64,000 nt of DNA. Origin: Wolbachia endosymbiont (group B) of Parapoynx stratiotata. GTDB lineage: Bacteria > Pseudomonadota > Alphaproteobacteria > Rickettsiales > Anaplasmataceae. Positions 19,109-29,286 of the stretch are shown piece by piece (position 1 is the first letter of the stretch; every line of letters begins with the position of its first letter). Both the position numbers and the translations under genes were made by a program. Under the pieces are notes generated by a model that made no database searches, was not told the origin of the DNA, and saw only the letters and a list, made by a program, of their open reading frames with translations. The stretch is from NCBI RefSeq assembly GCF_947250635.1, contig NZ_OX366335.1, positions 682,001-746,000 on the forward strand. Direction: 5' to 3'.

Positions 19109-19370
19109 TTGCACAAAGTTGACTTTAACAGATTTTATAGCTTATTTCAATTGGTTTAGCTAAAAATAAAACTCTTATCATGTATGAAACCTGTAAGAAA
19201 TTGTACTAGCTCTCTTAAAGGATAACTTAAGTTAACAGTTTCCAATTACTGTGATTTTAGAACCGCTATCCGAATAAGAGCTTTTCATATTATACTGCCA
19301 AGCTGCTAACAAATAGCGGAATGACGGTTATAGTTAAATCTAAACTATTTTGGCTATATCAGAAGACGGG

Positions 19371-19889
19371 TTATGCAGAAACCTTAAAATACTTCTTGCT
19401 TGCCAAGGAGAATAAATACATTCCTACAAACAAGCAGATACTCAATATCGATGCATAGGAAAACTTGAAAATTAAATCTTTAATATATATTGATAAGCAT
19501 TTACCTGCAGAAATTTTGTATAGTAGTCCAACACAAATAATCGTACTATCAATGACCGATGCTATAATTAAAGTGATGAAATTTGCCATATGAAAATTCA
19601 ATTTCGACTTTAATTCTTCAAAAACAACTATGCTTGAGAGAAGAGAGATTAAAATTGCAGTATATAGAACCAGTATCATAAAACTAAAATTTTGCAATTT
19701 AAAAAGACAGCATATCACTGTACACACTATTAAGCTGTAAGTAGCTTTGCTTCTACCATAAAACTCAACCATTGAGTTTACAACTAAAGTAGCTCCCACA
19801 AATAAGGCAGCACATATCATTAATTTATTTGAAGTGTTAAGTAAAGAAAGACTGATAAGCAAGAGTATTGATAAAATGGACATAATCAC
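19371..19889 (-). CDS. Membrane protein, probable VUT/YhhQ-family precursor transporter
   Basis: A 172-residue protein that is almost entirely hydrophobic, with about six predicted membrane segments. Two stretches fit the VUT (YhhQ, queuosine-precursor/vitamin uptake) family: VNSMVEFYGRSKATYSL near residue 37, where the family has an E-x-x-G motif before an arginine, and FHMANFITLIIASVIDSTI near residue 98, resembling the conserved N...S...D.....F. Start ATG at 19889. It stands alone between tRNA-Arg and purL. Family assignment is from memory of motif style and is moderate; transported substrate unknown. Confidence 0.5.
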   Translation of the reverse strand: MIMSILSILLLISLSLLNTSNKLMICAALFVGATLVVNSMVEFYGRSKATYSLIVCTVICCLFKLQNFSFMILVLYTAILISLLSSIVVFEELKSKLNFHMANFITLIIASVIDSTIICVGLLYKISAGKCLSIYIKDLIFKFSYASILSICLFVGMYLFSLASKKYFKVSA

Positions 19890-19960
19890 CTACCCAAATT
19901 TAATAATATGCATTTATTTTAATCAGACATTACACATAATGAAAAATTTGTCTAGCGTAA

Positions 19961-22900
19961 TCAAAAGTTATTTAAACTAGTACCTAAGTCTTTCAAATCT
20001 ATTCTTATAATATCCTTTATATTGAGAGCTTTCTCCTCTGTCACTTTTCCAATACATGAAAAAACTATACCTTTAAACAATTCTTCAAACTTCCGCTGAT
20101 TTTGCGGGGCAATGGTTACTAATATTCTACTTTGCGATTCAGAAAACATTATTATCTTGTTTATTATGTCTGTATTTTGTGTTTTTCCTATTGGTACTAG
20201 TGAAAGATCAATTTCAGCACCAAGGTCTCCTGCAATTAGCGATTTTGCCAAAGCAATAATTAAGCCGCCTAAGTTTGGTGCAATTGCAGAGACAATTATG
20301 CCATCTTTTATTGCCTGGTTGTAATGCTCATACAACTTCCTAGCGCTCTTTGCATTAACTTTTGGCACGTTGTTATTATCTATTCCACTATATAACTGAT
20401 ATTCAGATCTACCAAGTTCATCAAGTGTTTCTCCAAGTACATATATCAAGTCTCCCGGCATTTTCACATCAAGCGATACCGCATTTTCAATATTTTCTAT
20501 AATTCCAATTGCTGAGATGAGTAATGAAGGTGGTGCAGAGATTATCACTTTCTCGCCATTTTCATCATATCCCTTGAAGTCATTAAACATACTGTCTTTT
20601 CCGGATATGAATGGTGTTTTAAATGCAGTTGCAAAGTCGTAACAAGCCTCTGCAGCTCTCTTTAGTTGCCACAGCCTTTCTGGATTATAAGCATCACACC
20701 AGCAAAAATTGTCGAGCAACGCTAGATGATTTATATTTCCTCCTGCGGCTACATAGTTGCGTATTGCAGTGTCAATCGCACATGCTGCCATGTGATAAGT
20801 GTCAATTTCTCCATAACTTGAGCCAAATCCCTGCGATTTTACAACACCTTTGTTTGAAGAAAGGACTGGCCTCGAGACAATAGCTTCACTGCACACTCTT
20901 CCCTTGCCTTGCAGTGGTTTCAGTATTGACGATCCTTGAACCTCATGGTCATATTGCACCACTATAAACTCTTTGCTGCGTATGTTTGGTCTGCTTAGCA
21001 TTTCTTTTAGTGCAAAGGTGTCATTCCAGTGCTTGACACTGGAATCTATCTCAAGCTCAACTCTGCCATCGCACGTATTTTGACATAAAGTTTTAGATTT
21101 ATTTGCAGACAAAGCCTGCTGGGTTCCAGTGTCAAGCACTGGGATAACAGGAGAGAATTCTGGAATGACAGCGTATGGGTTAGATTTTCCAGACCATGGC
21201 TTTGTTTGTAAATGCACTTTGGGATTACCGTCATGCAGAAATTCAGTTTCGATGTCCATTATTACTGCCCCTGGGGGACATTTAACAACGGCTTTGCCAC
21301 TTTTGTTGAATTCTCCAATTACACAGACCTCCACATCATGTGTTTTCATGATTTGCTTAAACGCAGGAAGATTTTCTTCTGGCACTGCTAAGGTCATTCT
21401 CTCTTGTGATTCTGATATCCATATTTCCCACGGAGCCATACCATCGTTTTTAAGGAGAACCTTGCTCAAATCAACTTCAAATCCGTCTTTTCCCATTTCA
21501 CCAATGGACGATGATAGACCGCCTGCTCCATTATCCGTTATTGCATTATAAAGACCAAGATCTCTTGCTTTTACGACGGCGTTGGATAATTTTTTTTGTG
21601 TTATAGGATCACCAATTTGCACAATTGTTGAAGGGCTGTTTCCCGACAATGCCTCTGAAGAAAAAGTTGCACCGTGAATTCCGTCCCTTCCAACTCTTCC
21701 ACCAATAATTACGATTTTATCACCGTTTTTGGGTTCTTTTATGTGTGAAGGTGCATTATTTATATTCCGTGGAATAATTCCGATGCTTCCAACAAAAACT
21801 AATGGCTTTCCACAGAATCTATCGTCAAAGTATACCGATCCAAGTTGCGTTGGAATACCGGAGCAATTACCAGCAACATTAACACCGTGAATCACTTCTT
21901 TCATTATATATTTTGGTGGTAAGATTTTATCAGTACGCTCTTTATCTCTATAAAGTTTGCCTTTTGATTCTTTGGCAAAGCAAAAGTAATAAGTATTCAT
22001 GATAGGTTCTGCACCTTTGCCAAAACCGACTATATCTCGATTAACTCCAAGCACTCCAGTCATTGCTCCACCGAACGGATCGAGAGCTGAAGGACTATTG
22101 TGAGTTTCAACTTTATCTACAATCAAGTAATCGTCATCAAAAATTATTCCTCCTGCGTTGTCGAAGAAAACTGACACGCATATGTTAGAATTTATCTCAC
22201 GCGTTGCACGCTTAATATAATGAGCATATAGACCATCTTTTATTTCATCAATAGGGGAGCAAAAAATATTGTGTTTACAATGTTCAGACCAAGTCTGTGC
22301 CAGAGACTCAAGTTCAATATCATATGGATTTCTACCGAGTTTTTTAAAGTAATCCTTTATAGCTTTCATTGCTGCCAGCGAGAGCCCTAAAGTGCCATTA
22401 CCATCGATTCCATCTCTGCTGATTTTTTCAAGCTCTTGGTCACTTACATTGAGTTTGACAGATTTTGCTCCATTATTACCTGGTGTCATCCCAGTGCTTG
22501 ACACTGGAATCCATTCTTTTTTTTCCTGGTCACGCGCTATAATGACACCAGGTGGGGTATTTGGTTTACTGTAATACTTCCAATGGCAATTGCCGTTTTC
22601 TTTATAGACAAGTGTGCAATATTCAGTAATAGGATTGAATTCCTGTTTTATGTCATCTTCGGTTGGAAAACCTCCTTGACTTAGAATCAATTTTGAACTT
22701 CTTGCCTTGATAGAAACACTTTCATCAATGTGGCCTTTGCTCATTAGATATTCTCTAACAATTTGTTTTGCCGTGTTTCCTACGTTATCGGTCATGCCAG
22801 GTAAAAAGCTTATCTCCAAGCCCCACTTTGCTTGTGATTCTATGAAGTTATATTGAACTTTTTCAAGGTTTTCATTGTAGGAATAATAACGGCAGTCTTG

Positions 22901-23047
22901 TATGACTTTATTATAAAATAGCCCACAAATTTCTTCATGTAATTTTGATGGTAATTCTTTGCTTATGTAAATCAAGTAAACATTAACTACCCTTCTGCGG
23001 CCAACTTGTTCACATTTATTAAAAACTTCTATTCTGATGTTTGCCAT
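19961..23047 (-). CDS. purL: Phosphoribosylformylglycinamidine synthase (PurS-PurL type)
   Basis: Purine pathway enzyme converting FGAR to FGAM. The 1028-residue protein has an N-terminal PurS-like part and then the PurL catalytic halves: ESLAQTWSEHCKHN, VETHNSPSALDPFGGAMTG, ITDNGAGGLSSSIGEMG, ISGKDSMFND. There is no glutaminase domain, so a separate PurQ is expected elsewhere. Two segments, residues about 168-188 and 634-676, are encoded by palindromic elements (63 and 129 bp, both multiples of three) and read IPVSSTGMT or IPVLDTG. These insertions keep the frame. It is divergent from addB. Confidence 0.95.
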   Translation of the reverse strand: MANIRIEVFNKCEQVGRRRVVNVYLIYISKELPSKLHEEICGLFYNKVIQDCRYYSYNENLEKVQYNFIESQAKWGLEISFLPGMTDNVGNTAKQIVREYLMSKGHIDESVSIKARSSKLILSQGGFPTEDDIKQEFNPITEYCTLVYKENGNCHWKYYSKPNTPPGVIIARDQEKKEWIPVSSTGMTPGNNGAKSVKLNVSDQELEKISRDGIDGNGTLGLSLAAMKAIKDYFKKLGRNPYDIELESLAQTWSEHCKHNIFCSPIDEIKDGLYAHYIKRATREINSNICVSVFFDNAGGIIFDDDYLIVDKVETHNSPSALDPFGGAMTGVLGVNRDIVGFGKGAEPIMNTYYFCFAKESKGKLYRDKERTDKILPPKYIMKEVIHGVNVAGNCSGIPTQLGSVYFDDRFCGKPLVFVGSIGIIPRNINNAPSHIKEPKNGDKIVIIGGRVGRDGIHGATFSSEALSGNSPSTIVQIGDPITQKKLSNAVVKARDLGLYNAITDNGAGGLSSSIGEMGKDGFEVDLSKVLLKNDGMAPWEIWISESQERMTLAVPEENLPAFKQIMKTHDVEVCVIGEFNKSGKAVVKCPPGAVIMDIETEFLHDGNPKVHLQTKPWSGKSNPYAVIPEFSPVIPVLDTGTQQALSANKSKTLCQNTCDGRVELEIDSSVKHWNDTFALKEMLSRPNIRSKEFIVVQYDHEVQGSSILKPLQGKGRVCSEAIVSRPVLSSNKGVVKSQGFGSSYGEIDTYHMAACAIDTAIRNYVAAGGNINHLALLDNFCWCDAYNPERLWQLKRAAEACYDFATAFKTPFISGKDSMFNDFKGYDENGEKVIISAPPSLLISAIGIIENIENAVSLDVKMPGDLIYVLGETLDELGRSEYQLYSGIDNNNVPKVNAKSARKLYEHYNQAIKDGIIVSAIAPNLGGLIIALAKSLIAGDLGAEIDLSLVPIGKTQNTDIINKIIMFSESQSRILVTIAPQNQRKFEELFKGIVFSCIGKVTEEKALNIKDIIRIDLKDLGTSLNNF
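21020..21148 (-). repeat. Palindromic element inside purL, long form
   Basis: Begins GTCATTCCAGTGCTTGACAC and ends with its near-inverse (GTGTCAAGCACTGGGATAAC). At 129 bp it adds exactly 43 codons to PurL. The same arms occur at 22484, 23921, 25582 and 39026, so this is a dispersed repeat and not part of the ancestral gene. It resembles in behaviour the Rickettsia palindromic elements. Confidence 0.85.
22484..22546 (-). repeat. Palindromic element inside purL, short form
   Basis: A 63-bp (21-codon) form of the same repeat, with one intact arm (GTCATCCCAGTGCTTGACAC) and an end at AATGAC. The translated part in PurL reads EWIPVSSTGMTPG in a linker near residue 180. Confidence 0.75.
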
Positions 23048-23143
23048 GTAATATTGTGAAAGACTTTAATATATCATAGCATAAGAAACTGCGAGCACAT
23101 TTATATTTTAAATAATTTCTATACAATAAAAGTGTTGTATTAA

Positions 23144-26074
23144 TTGTTACTGTTAGTGGGAAGAGTTTTTACCGTTAATGTGAATGAGTCCTTTTTCAAT
23201 GTATTGGTTCAGCACATATTTTCTGAATATGAAAGAGAAAAAATTCCCGAGATAAAGATCATACTTCCCTGCAAGAGGGATGTGATAGCATTGCTGAGTG
23301 CATTCAAGAATTACAGAACTATAATTTTGCCAGAGATAGTTTCACTAGAAAACATTGATGAAGAAGATTTAATATTAAATCTTGATAGAGTTAAAGTTAT
23401 TAACCCGACAAAGAGAACGCTGCTACTCATTCAATTTATATTGGAGTGGAATAAAAAACACAATGATAGTTTTCCAATCGATCTAGTTTACAGTTTGCCG
23501 TCATTACTTCAATATACCCAAATAGCGGATTGTTATCAGCTTGATGAGCATTCGAAGAAAATGGAGAATTTCATAAACTTACTTATCAAAACTTGGAATA
23601 ACACTTTAAAAAATTTAGGAGTAGTAGATATACTAAAGCATAAGAGTGACTACATAAACAATATGATAGCCTCCCTGAAGAAAGATCAGCATATGATCTT
23701 TATTGGAATTGGAAAGGAGGAGATTTATAAGTTGTTGATTAAAGCTGTATACGACCTGCCATTTGGAAAGATAATTTTACCTAATCTGAATTTGAAAATT
23801 AAAGAGAAAGATTGGCAATCACTTGATAAAAAACATTATCAATATTGCCTGAAAGATCTGCTCGATTATTTAAGTATAGGCAGAGAGGATGTAAGTTTTC
23901 TGCCAGAAGCGTGTTCTGATGTCATTCCAGTGTCCAGACACTCGGATCCAGAAAACTTAACTTTAAATGAGTGCACCAGGTGGCTGTCCAATAGAAACTG
24001 GATTCCAGTGTCAAGCACTGGAATGACATCATCTACTACTCAAATTACCTGCAAATTACAATGTTCGTACACTAAAAATCAGAGGGCTGGGATGACAGGC
24101 AGTCCTGAACTAGATTATGTCTTTGATACAACTGCCGATCTAAGTAAAGTTAGTAATGGATATATTGGCAATATTGAAGTCATCACTTGTGATTCCAGAG
24201 AGGAAGAAGCACAGGTGACGTCACTAATTATGGAGAATGAAGGTTATGAAAACGTTTCTTTGTTTGTCTTTGATAAATTACTTGCAGCTCGTATGGTGTG
24301 CCCCATATCGAAAAACTATTCTTATGTGACGCTTCTGCTTTATAGTATTGAGATTTTGAACTCAAAATGGAACGGTGTGGCATTGCTTTCTCTTCTTAAA
24401 CATAGGCTAGTGACTTTTGGTTACGCTCAAGAAGAGTACACTCGTATTTTATCTGAGTTTGAGATAGAAGTATTGCGTAGCTTTGATATAAATGGTCTTA
24501 AGGATATTATCAACGCTATTAGTACTTGTAAAAAGCTAAGATATAAAGAAGATATATTAATTATTATCAGTAGATTAGAAACTATATTTAATCTTTTACT
24601 TAATCTTATAAATTATCCTATTTCTGATATAGCAGCAGCTCATTTACAGTGTGTTAATGTGCTTTCTAATGTGAATTTTCTAGAGCTAAATGGTGAAATA
24701 GGTAATTTTACTCGTGATTTCTTAAATGCATGTGACGGTATAGCAATTGAGTGTTCCTTAGAGTTATATAGTCAAATCCTGATATTATTTTTAAAAAGGA
24801 AGTTTTTTTCTCCAGAAAATAACTTTGATAAATTTAGCTTATATCAAAATAAAGTTGTAATACTTGCTGGATTTAATGATATACCAAATTTTCAGAATCC
24901 GTTTTTGAGTGCACTGAATAGAGAAAAATTTAACCTTCCTTCTGTGCAAGAAGAGCAAGGGTACTTTTTGTATACTTTGCGCAATTTATTTGGTGCCGGC
25001 AAGGTTTATATTACGAGGCTAGTGAGTGATAGAAAATCAATTCTATTGCGCCGTTTGGAAGTTCTGTTACAAGAACCAAAATATCCTTATCGCAATTGGC
25101 TAAGAATATTAAATACACCTGAGTGCATTGTTCCATGTACTCAGCCTATGCCAAAACCTCAAGCCAAAGTCAGAGAAGAAAAAATGCAAGTGATGTCTTG
25201 CAGTGCGGTAGAAAAACTGATTCGTAACCCTTATTCATTTTATGTTGAATACATACTGAACCTTAGACAGTTGAAAGACTTAAATTTTAAGCCATCGATA
25301 TTGGAGTTTGGCACTATGGTACACAATATTCTTGCAAGATATTTACGCAACGAAAAGTCGCTGATGAGTATTGCACGAGAAATATTCTCGTCTAATCGAT
25401 TCCACTTTTCAAATATGTGGTGGGTAAGGTTGCAGAGGATAATTCAATCTTTTGTTGAGTTTGATAGGACTGGAAACAATCAAGTTGAGTTGGAGAAGAG
25501 CTTTTCCTATCCGATATTTCATATTCCAGCGCGTGACACACAACTGCGCGGATGCTGTACAACTTCCACTAAGAATAAGGGTGTCATCCCAGTGCTTGAC
25601 TACTTGGATCCAGAAAATTTGATTGCAAATGAACACACCAGACAATTGTGTAATAAGAGCTGGTCAGATACTCGAATGACAGAGGAAATTTTATTGACAG
25701 CAAGATGTGATAGAGTTGAGTATCTACCAGGTGGGCAAGTAGCAATTATAGACTATAAACTTGGTTCACCACCTTCCAATGAGGAAGTTATGTCAGGATT
25801 TTTCCCGCAATTAATTTTACAAGCTTTAGCAGTGGAATACACAACAAAAAAAGAAGTCTCGGAGCTTGCTTATTGGAAACTTGATTATGATAAAATAAAG
25901 GTTATTGCTTTGAAAGATTATAGACAAAAAATGCATGAATTTCAGAATATTCTACCAGATTTCTTATCTAATTATTTAAGAGATACTACTCCCTTCATTG
26001 CCTCTCCTTATTTTGATAAATTCCTGAGATTTAACATCTACAAACAACTAGAAAGGATAGGGGAGTGGTTATAA
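23144..26074 (+). CDS. addB: Double-strand break repair protein AddB
   Basis: Subunit of the alphaproteobacterial AddAB helicase-nuclease, which processes DNA ends for RecA. The N-terminal half is a degenerate helicase-like domain (ILPCKRDVIALLSAF). The C-terminal part has SCSAVEKLIRNPYSFYVEYIL, whose cysteine is probably a 4Fe-4S ligand, and the RecB-like nuclease motif IIDYKLG near 25746-25764 with FPQLILQALAVEY downstream. 976 residues with TTG as first start. Two palindromic-element insertions (residues about 260-318 and 813-846) are read through in frame. The second sits just before the nuclease motif, yet the nuclease residues remain. Confidence 0.85.
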   Translation: MLLLVGRVFTVNVNESFFNVLVQHIFSEYEREKIPEIKIILPCKRDVIALLSAFKNYRTIILPEIVSLENIDEEDLILNLDRVKVINPTKRTLLLIQFILEWNKKHNDSFPIDLVYSLPSLLQYTQIADCYQLDEHSKKMENFINLLIKTWNNTLKNLGVVDILKHKSDYINNMIASLKKDQHMIFIGIGKEEIYKLLIKAVYDLPFGKIILPNLNLKIKEKDWQSLDKKHYQYCLKDLLDYLSIGREDVSFLPEACSDVIPVSRHSDPENLTLNECTRWLSNRNWIPVSSTGMTSSTTQITCKLQCSYTKNQRAGMTGSPELDYVFDTTADLSKVSNGYIGNIEVITCDSREEEAQVTSLIMENEGYENVSLFVFDKLLAARMVCPISKNYSYVTLLLYSIEILNSKWNGVALLSLLKHRLVTFGYAQEEYTRILSEFEIEVLRSFDINGLKDIINAISTCKKLRYKEDILIIISRLETIFNLLLNLINYPISDIAAAHLQCVNVLSNVNFLELNGEIGNFTRDFLNACDGIAIECSLELYSQILILFLKRKFFSPENNFDKFSLYQNKVVILAGFNDIPNFQNPFLSALNREKFNLPSVQEEQGYFLYTLRNLFGAGKVYITRLVSDRKSILLRRLEVLLQEPKYPYRNWLRILNTPECIVPCTQPMPKPQAKVREEKMQVMSCSAVEKLIRNPYSFYVEYILNLRQLKDLNFKPSILEFGTMVHNILARYLRNEKSLMSIAREIFSSNRFHFSNMWWVRLQRIIQSFVEFDRTGNNQVELEKSFSYPIFHIPARDTQLRGCCTTSTKNKGVIPVLDYLDPENLIANEHTRQLCNKSWSDTRMTEEILLTARCDRVEYLPGGQVAIIDYKLGSPPSNEEVMSGFFPQLILQALAVEYTTKKEVSELAYWKLDYDKIKVIALKDYRQKMHEFQNILPDFLSNYLRDTTPFIASPYFDKFLRFNIYKQLERIGEWL
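23921..24096 (+). repeat. Composite palindromic element inside addB
   Basis: A full element (23921-24027, from GTCATTCCAGTGTCC to CACTGGAATGAC) followed by a second partial copy ending GGGCTGGGATGAC at 24096. Translated as IPVSRHSDPENL... and WIPVSSTGMTSS. It looks like insertion of one element next to another. Confidence 0.75.
25582..25680 (+). repeat. Palindromic element inside addB nuclease region
   Basis: A 99-bp (33-codon) element beginning GTCATCCCAGTGCTTGAC and ending CTCGAATGAC. The translated residues include IPVLDYLDPENLI and RMTEE. The arms are more diverged than in the intergenic copy. Confidence 0.75.
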
Positions 26075-26287
26075 ATTATATCTCCTCTCATCCAGATCAA
26101 AATAGCTGGTTGTACAGCTGGTTTACTAAGTGCAGTAGGAGAATTACTAGATTGTGATATAGACTCATCTTTGCTAGACTCAAATAATCATAAAAAAACA
26201 CTAAAAAGTGATTCAATCAATTTTAGCCATTAAAACTTGAATAGTGGCTAAAATAGCTTTAAATTGTATATTTTTTAGGAGGAGTAT
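26075..26287 (+). promoter_or_regulatory. Leader of ankyrin gene with inverted repeat and strong RBS
   Basis: TTTTAGCCA (26221-26229) is inverted as TGGCTAAAA (26245-26253), and AGGAGGAG lies just before the ATG at 26288. The first 160 bp after addB stay open in frame (IKIAGCTAGLLSAVGELL...) without a start codon and may be a remnant of another gene. Hairpin function unknown. Confidence 0.4.
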
Positions 26288-27689
26288 ATGCCATCACAAA
26301 AACAGCTAAATACGCAGCTAATTGATGCTGCTAAAAAAGGACAGCTAGATTTTGTTCAGCAAGCTATACAGGGTGGAGCAATTATTAATACAATAGATGA
26401 TGATTATGGGAGAACTGCTTTAATATGGGCTGCTGACAATGGTCAACTAGAGATATTACAATACTTGATAGAAGAGGGAGCAAATGTTAATGCAGAATCT
26501 CTGGGAAACATAACTGCTCTAATTCATGCTGCTGCCCATGGTCATCTTGAGGTAGTACAACTTCTAATAGCAAATGGAGCTGATTTAAATGTGAAACGTA
26601 AAGGTCAATTCTCTGCCCTAACATATGCTATTGTAAATGGCCATACGGAGGTAGCAAAGCTTCTAACTAGATATCATTTAATAGCTAATCTTGATATGTC
26701 AATACCTCGCTTGCCTCTTCCTACTTGTATACCAGAGTTATCATCTTATTGGTATGACTGTAAGGATGAGCTCAATAAAATGAAGGAAGAAGATAGTGAA
26801 TTATATAATTTTCTTGTAAGTAAGAGAATTAATGAACAGGTAAGAATTTGGACAGAGAGTGAGACAATACAAAATATTTCACAAGATAGATTAAATATAG
26901 AATACTCAATCTATGCTAAAGATTTAACAGGTAAAATAGAATTAGTGATATTTTTTCTTAACAACAGGGAAATAATCAATTCTTTATTGCGGTATTATAA
27001 GGTAAGAATTCAAACAATTGATCAGGTAAAAAGCCTACTCTCTCATAAGAGAACATGTAGAGCTTGAAGTAGAAATTGTTCCAGCACAATTAAACTTTAA
27101 TACTAAAGAGTTACAACCCTCTAAACTAAAAATATTATCATTTGCACAAATGATTAACAATCATGCAGGATTATTTTCAGCTGCCAAAAATGGTCAATTA
27201 GAAACAGTAAGATACCTGATAGAAAAACAGAAAGAAGATATTAATTCAACAGATCACTATGGAAGAACTGCTCTAATGTGGGCTGCTGGAAGTGGCTATT
27301 TAGAGGTAGTAAAGTACCTGATAGAAACAGCAAAAGCAAATGTTAATGTGAAAGATGGCTATGAAAACACTGCTCTGAATTATGCTACTAGAAACGGGCA
27401 TTTAGATGTAAAAGAATATCTGAAAAGTCATATACAAAAAGAGCTACGGAAGAAATACGTCTGCATTGGTGTAAGTGGTACAATAGGTTATGTTGCAGGT
27501 ATGACAATATCATGTTCTGCGGGAGCAGCGATTTCAGTTTGTGCAGCATCAGCGACCGTTAGTCTAGCGTTAGGTGCAATTTTTGGTTATACAATTGTAG
27601 AAGTAAAAAAAGAGAAAGCAAACACAGGTATAGCTTCTGCGCTTAAAGATGTTTTCACTATTCAATCTCTAAGTAGAATAGCCTTATAG
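26288..27689 (+). pseudogene. Ankyrin-repeat membrane protein split by a frameshift
   Basis: The first frame (26288-27067, 259 residues) has three or four ankyrin repeats (GRTALIWAADNGQLEILQYL, ITALIHAAAHGHLEVVQLL, SALTYAIVNGHTEVAKLL). It ends soon after SLLSHKRTCRA. Around 27045 the frame at +1 takes over: IREHVELEVEIVPAQLNF, continuing through the ATG at 27150 into two more ankyrin repeats (GRTALMWAAGSGYLEVVKYL, NTALNYATRNGHLDVKEYL) and a C-terminal hydrophobic pair at 27460-27600. The two halves are one gene with a single indel. Either half might still be made, since the first has a strong RBS. Confidence 0.75.
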
Positions 27690-27800
27690 AGAGTGAAAGT
27701 AGGTTTATTGCTTAAGGTTGCATGATTGCCTTAATAACAATAAAAAAGTAATAGAAGCAAAAGATATGGCTTGAAAATTTTCTACGGTCTGGACTAAAAA

Positions 27801-27875
27801 TGTCTCAACTTGACACTGAAATACAATTTGATTTAACTAATCATATATGTAGGTAATGTCAAACACTAGAATGAG
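27801..27875. repeat. Degenerate palindromic element upstream of fumC
   Basis: TGTCTCAACTTGACACTGAA and GTCAAACACTAGAATGAGG are degraded versions of the palindromic arms. The last bases (GAGG) lie 6 bp before the fumC ATG and can act as its Shine-Dalgarno sequence. Confidence 0.5.
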
Positions 27876-27880
27876 GAAAT

Positions 27881-29269
27881 ATGGATAAAAAAGTTAGAAT
27901 AGAATCAGATAGCTTAGGAAAAGTAGAAGTACCAAGTGAACATTACTGGGGAGCGCAGACTCAGCGTTCTTTGGAAAATTTCAAAATTGGTACAGAGAAA
28001 ATGCCAGAGCCCCTGATTAAAGCGCTAGCAATAGTAAAACTTGCAGCAGCACGTGTTAACATGAAACAGAGTAGCATAGATAATAGAGTAGGGGATGCAA
28101 TCTGCACAGCGGCACAGGAGGTAATAGACGGTAAATTTAATAATCAATTTCCGCTTGTTGTTTGGCAAACCGGGTCTGGGACGCAGACCAATATGAATGT
28201 GAATGAAGTGATCAGCAATCGTGCAATAGAAATTTTGGGCGGTGATTTAGGTAGTAAGTCTCCAGTGCATCCAAATGATCATGTAAACTGTGGTCAGTCA
28301 TCAAATGACACTTTTCCAACAGCAATGCATATAGCAGTAGCAGAGCAAATAAACCGCTTGCTTATTCCCAATCTTGAAGAATTATATAAAGCGCTAAATA
28401 ATAAGGTTCATGAATTTAAGGATATAATAAAAGTAGGGCGTACTCATCTGCAAGATGCAACTCCTCTAACACTTGGGCAGGAATTTTCTGGCTATGCAGT
28501 TCAGATTAAAAAGGGAATAGAGAGAGTAAAGTCAACTCTGATCAATGTATATGAAATTGCACAAGGTGGCACCGCGGTTGGCACGGGAATCAATACTAAA
28601 AAGGGTTTTGCTGAGGATTTTGCTAAAGAAGTGGCAAAAATCACTAACTTTCCATTTATTTCAGCAAAAAATAAGTTTGAAGCACTAGCAGCAAATGATG
28701 CTTTAGTTGAGCTCAGTGGAGCACTCAATACAGTAGCAGTAAGCTTGATGAAAATTGCAAATGATATAAGGCTACTTGGTTCTGGTCCAAGATGCGGAAT
28801 TGGAGAAATAATGTTACCAGAAAATGAGCCTGGCTCTTCAATCATGCCGGGTAAGGTGAATCCAACTCAATGCGAAGCAGTGACTATGGTATGTGCTCAA
28901 GTTATGGGAAATCATGTTGCCGTGACAATTGGTGGCTCAAATGGTCACTTTGAATTGAACGTGTTTAAGCCGGTGATAATTTACAATGTTTTGCAGTCTA
29001 TAAGACTTTTAGCTGATGCAAGTTTAAATTTTTCAGAGAAATGCGTAGTTGATATTAAAGCAAACGAAGAAAGAATAAAGGATTTACTAAATCAGTCGTT
29101 AATGCTAGTTACTATATTAAATACGCATATAGGATATGACAATGCAGCAAAAATAGCGAAGCTTGCTTATAAAGAAAATATCACTCTAAAAGAAGCAGCA
29201 GCAAAACTTCAACTGATCACTGAGGAGGAGTTTGAAAGTATAGTGAAACCAGAGGAGATGGTAGGTTAA
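27881..29269 (+). CDS. fumC: Fumarate hydratase, class II
   Basis: Interconverts fumarate and malate in the TCA cycle. The 462-residue protein has the family signature [15 protein letters not shown] near residue 317, the catalytic-loop region around [13 protein letters not shown], and [15 protein letters not shown] near residue 97. The start is ATG at 27881 behind a GAGG. Length and motifs are standard and intact. A terminator-like hairpin overlaps the stop codon. Confidence 0.97.
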   Translation: MDKKVRIESDSLGKVEVPSEHYWGAQTQRSLENFKIGTEKMPEPLIKALAIVKLAAARVNMKQSSIDNRVGDAICTAAQEVIDGKFNNQFPLVVWQTGSGTQTNMNVNEVISNRAIEILGGDLGSKSPVHPNDHVNCGQSSNDTFPTAMHIAVAEQINRLLIPNLEELYKALNNKVHEFKDIIKVGRTHLQDATPLTLGQEFSGYAVQIKKGIERVKSTLINVYEIAQGGTAVGTGINTKKGFAEDFAKEVAKITNFPFISAKNKFEALAANDALVELSGALNTVAVSLMKIANDIRLLGSGPRCGIGEIMLPENEPGSSIMPGKVNPTQCEAVTMVCAQVMGNHVAVTIGGSNGHFELNVFKPVIIYNVLQSIRLLADASLNFSEKCVVDIKANEERIKDLLNQSLMLVTILNTHIGYDNAAKIAKLAYKENITLKEAAAKLQLITEEEFESIVKPEEMVG

Positions 29270-29285
29270 ACTACCACCTTTTTTA
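29259..29285 (+). terminator. Intrinsic terminator of fumC
   Basis: TGGTAG, loop GTTAAA, CTACCA, then CCTTTTTT. The stem overlaps the TAA stop codon of fumC, and an IS6 element begins just after the T tract. Confidence 0.6.
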
Positions 29286-29286
29286 G

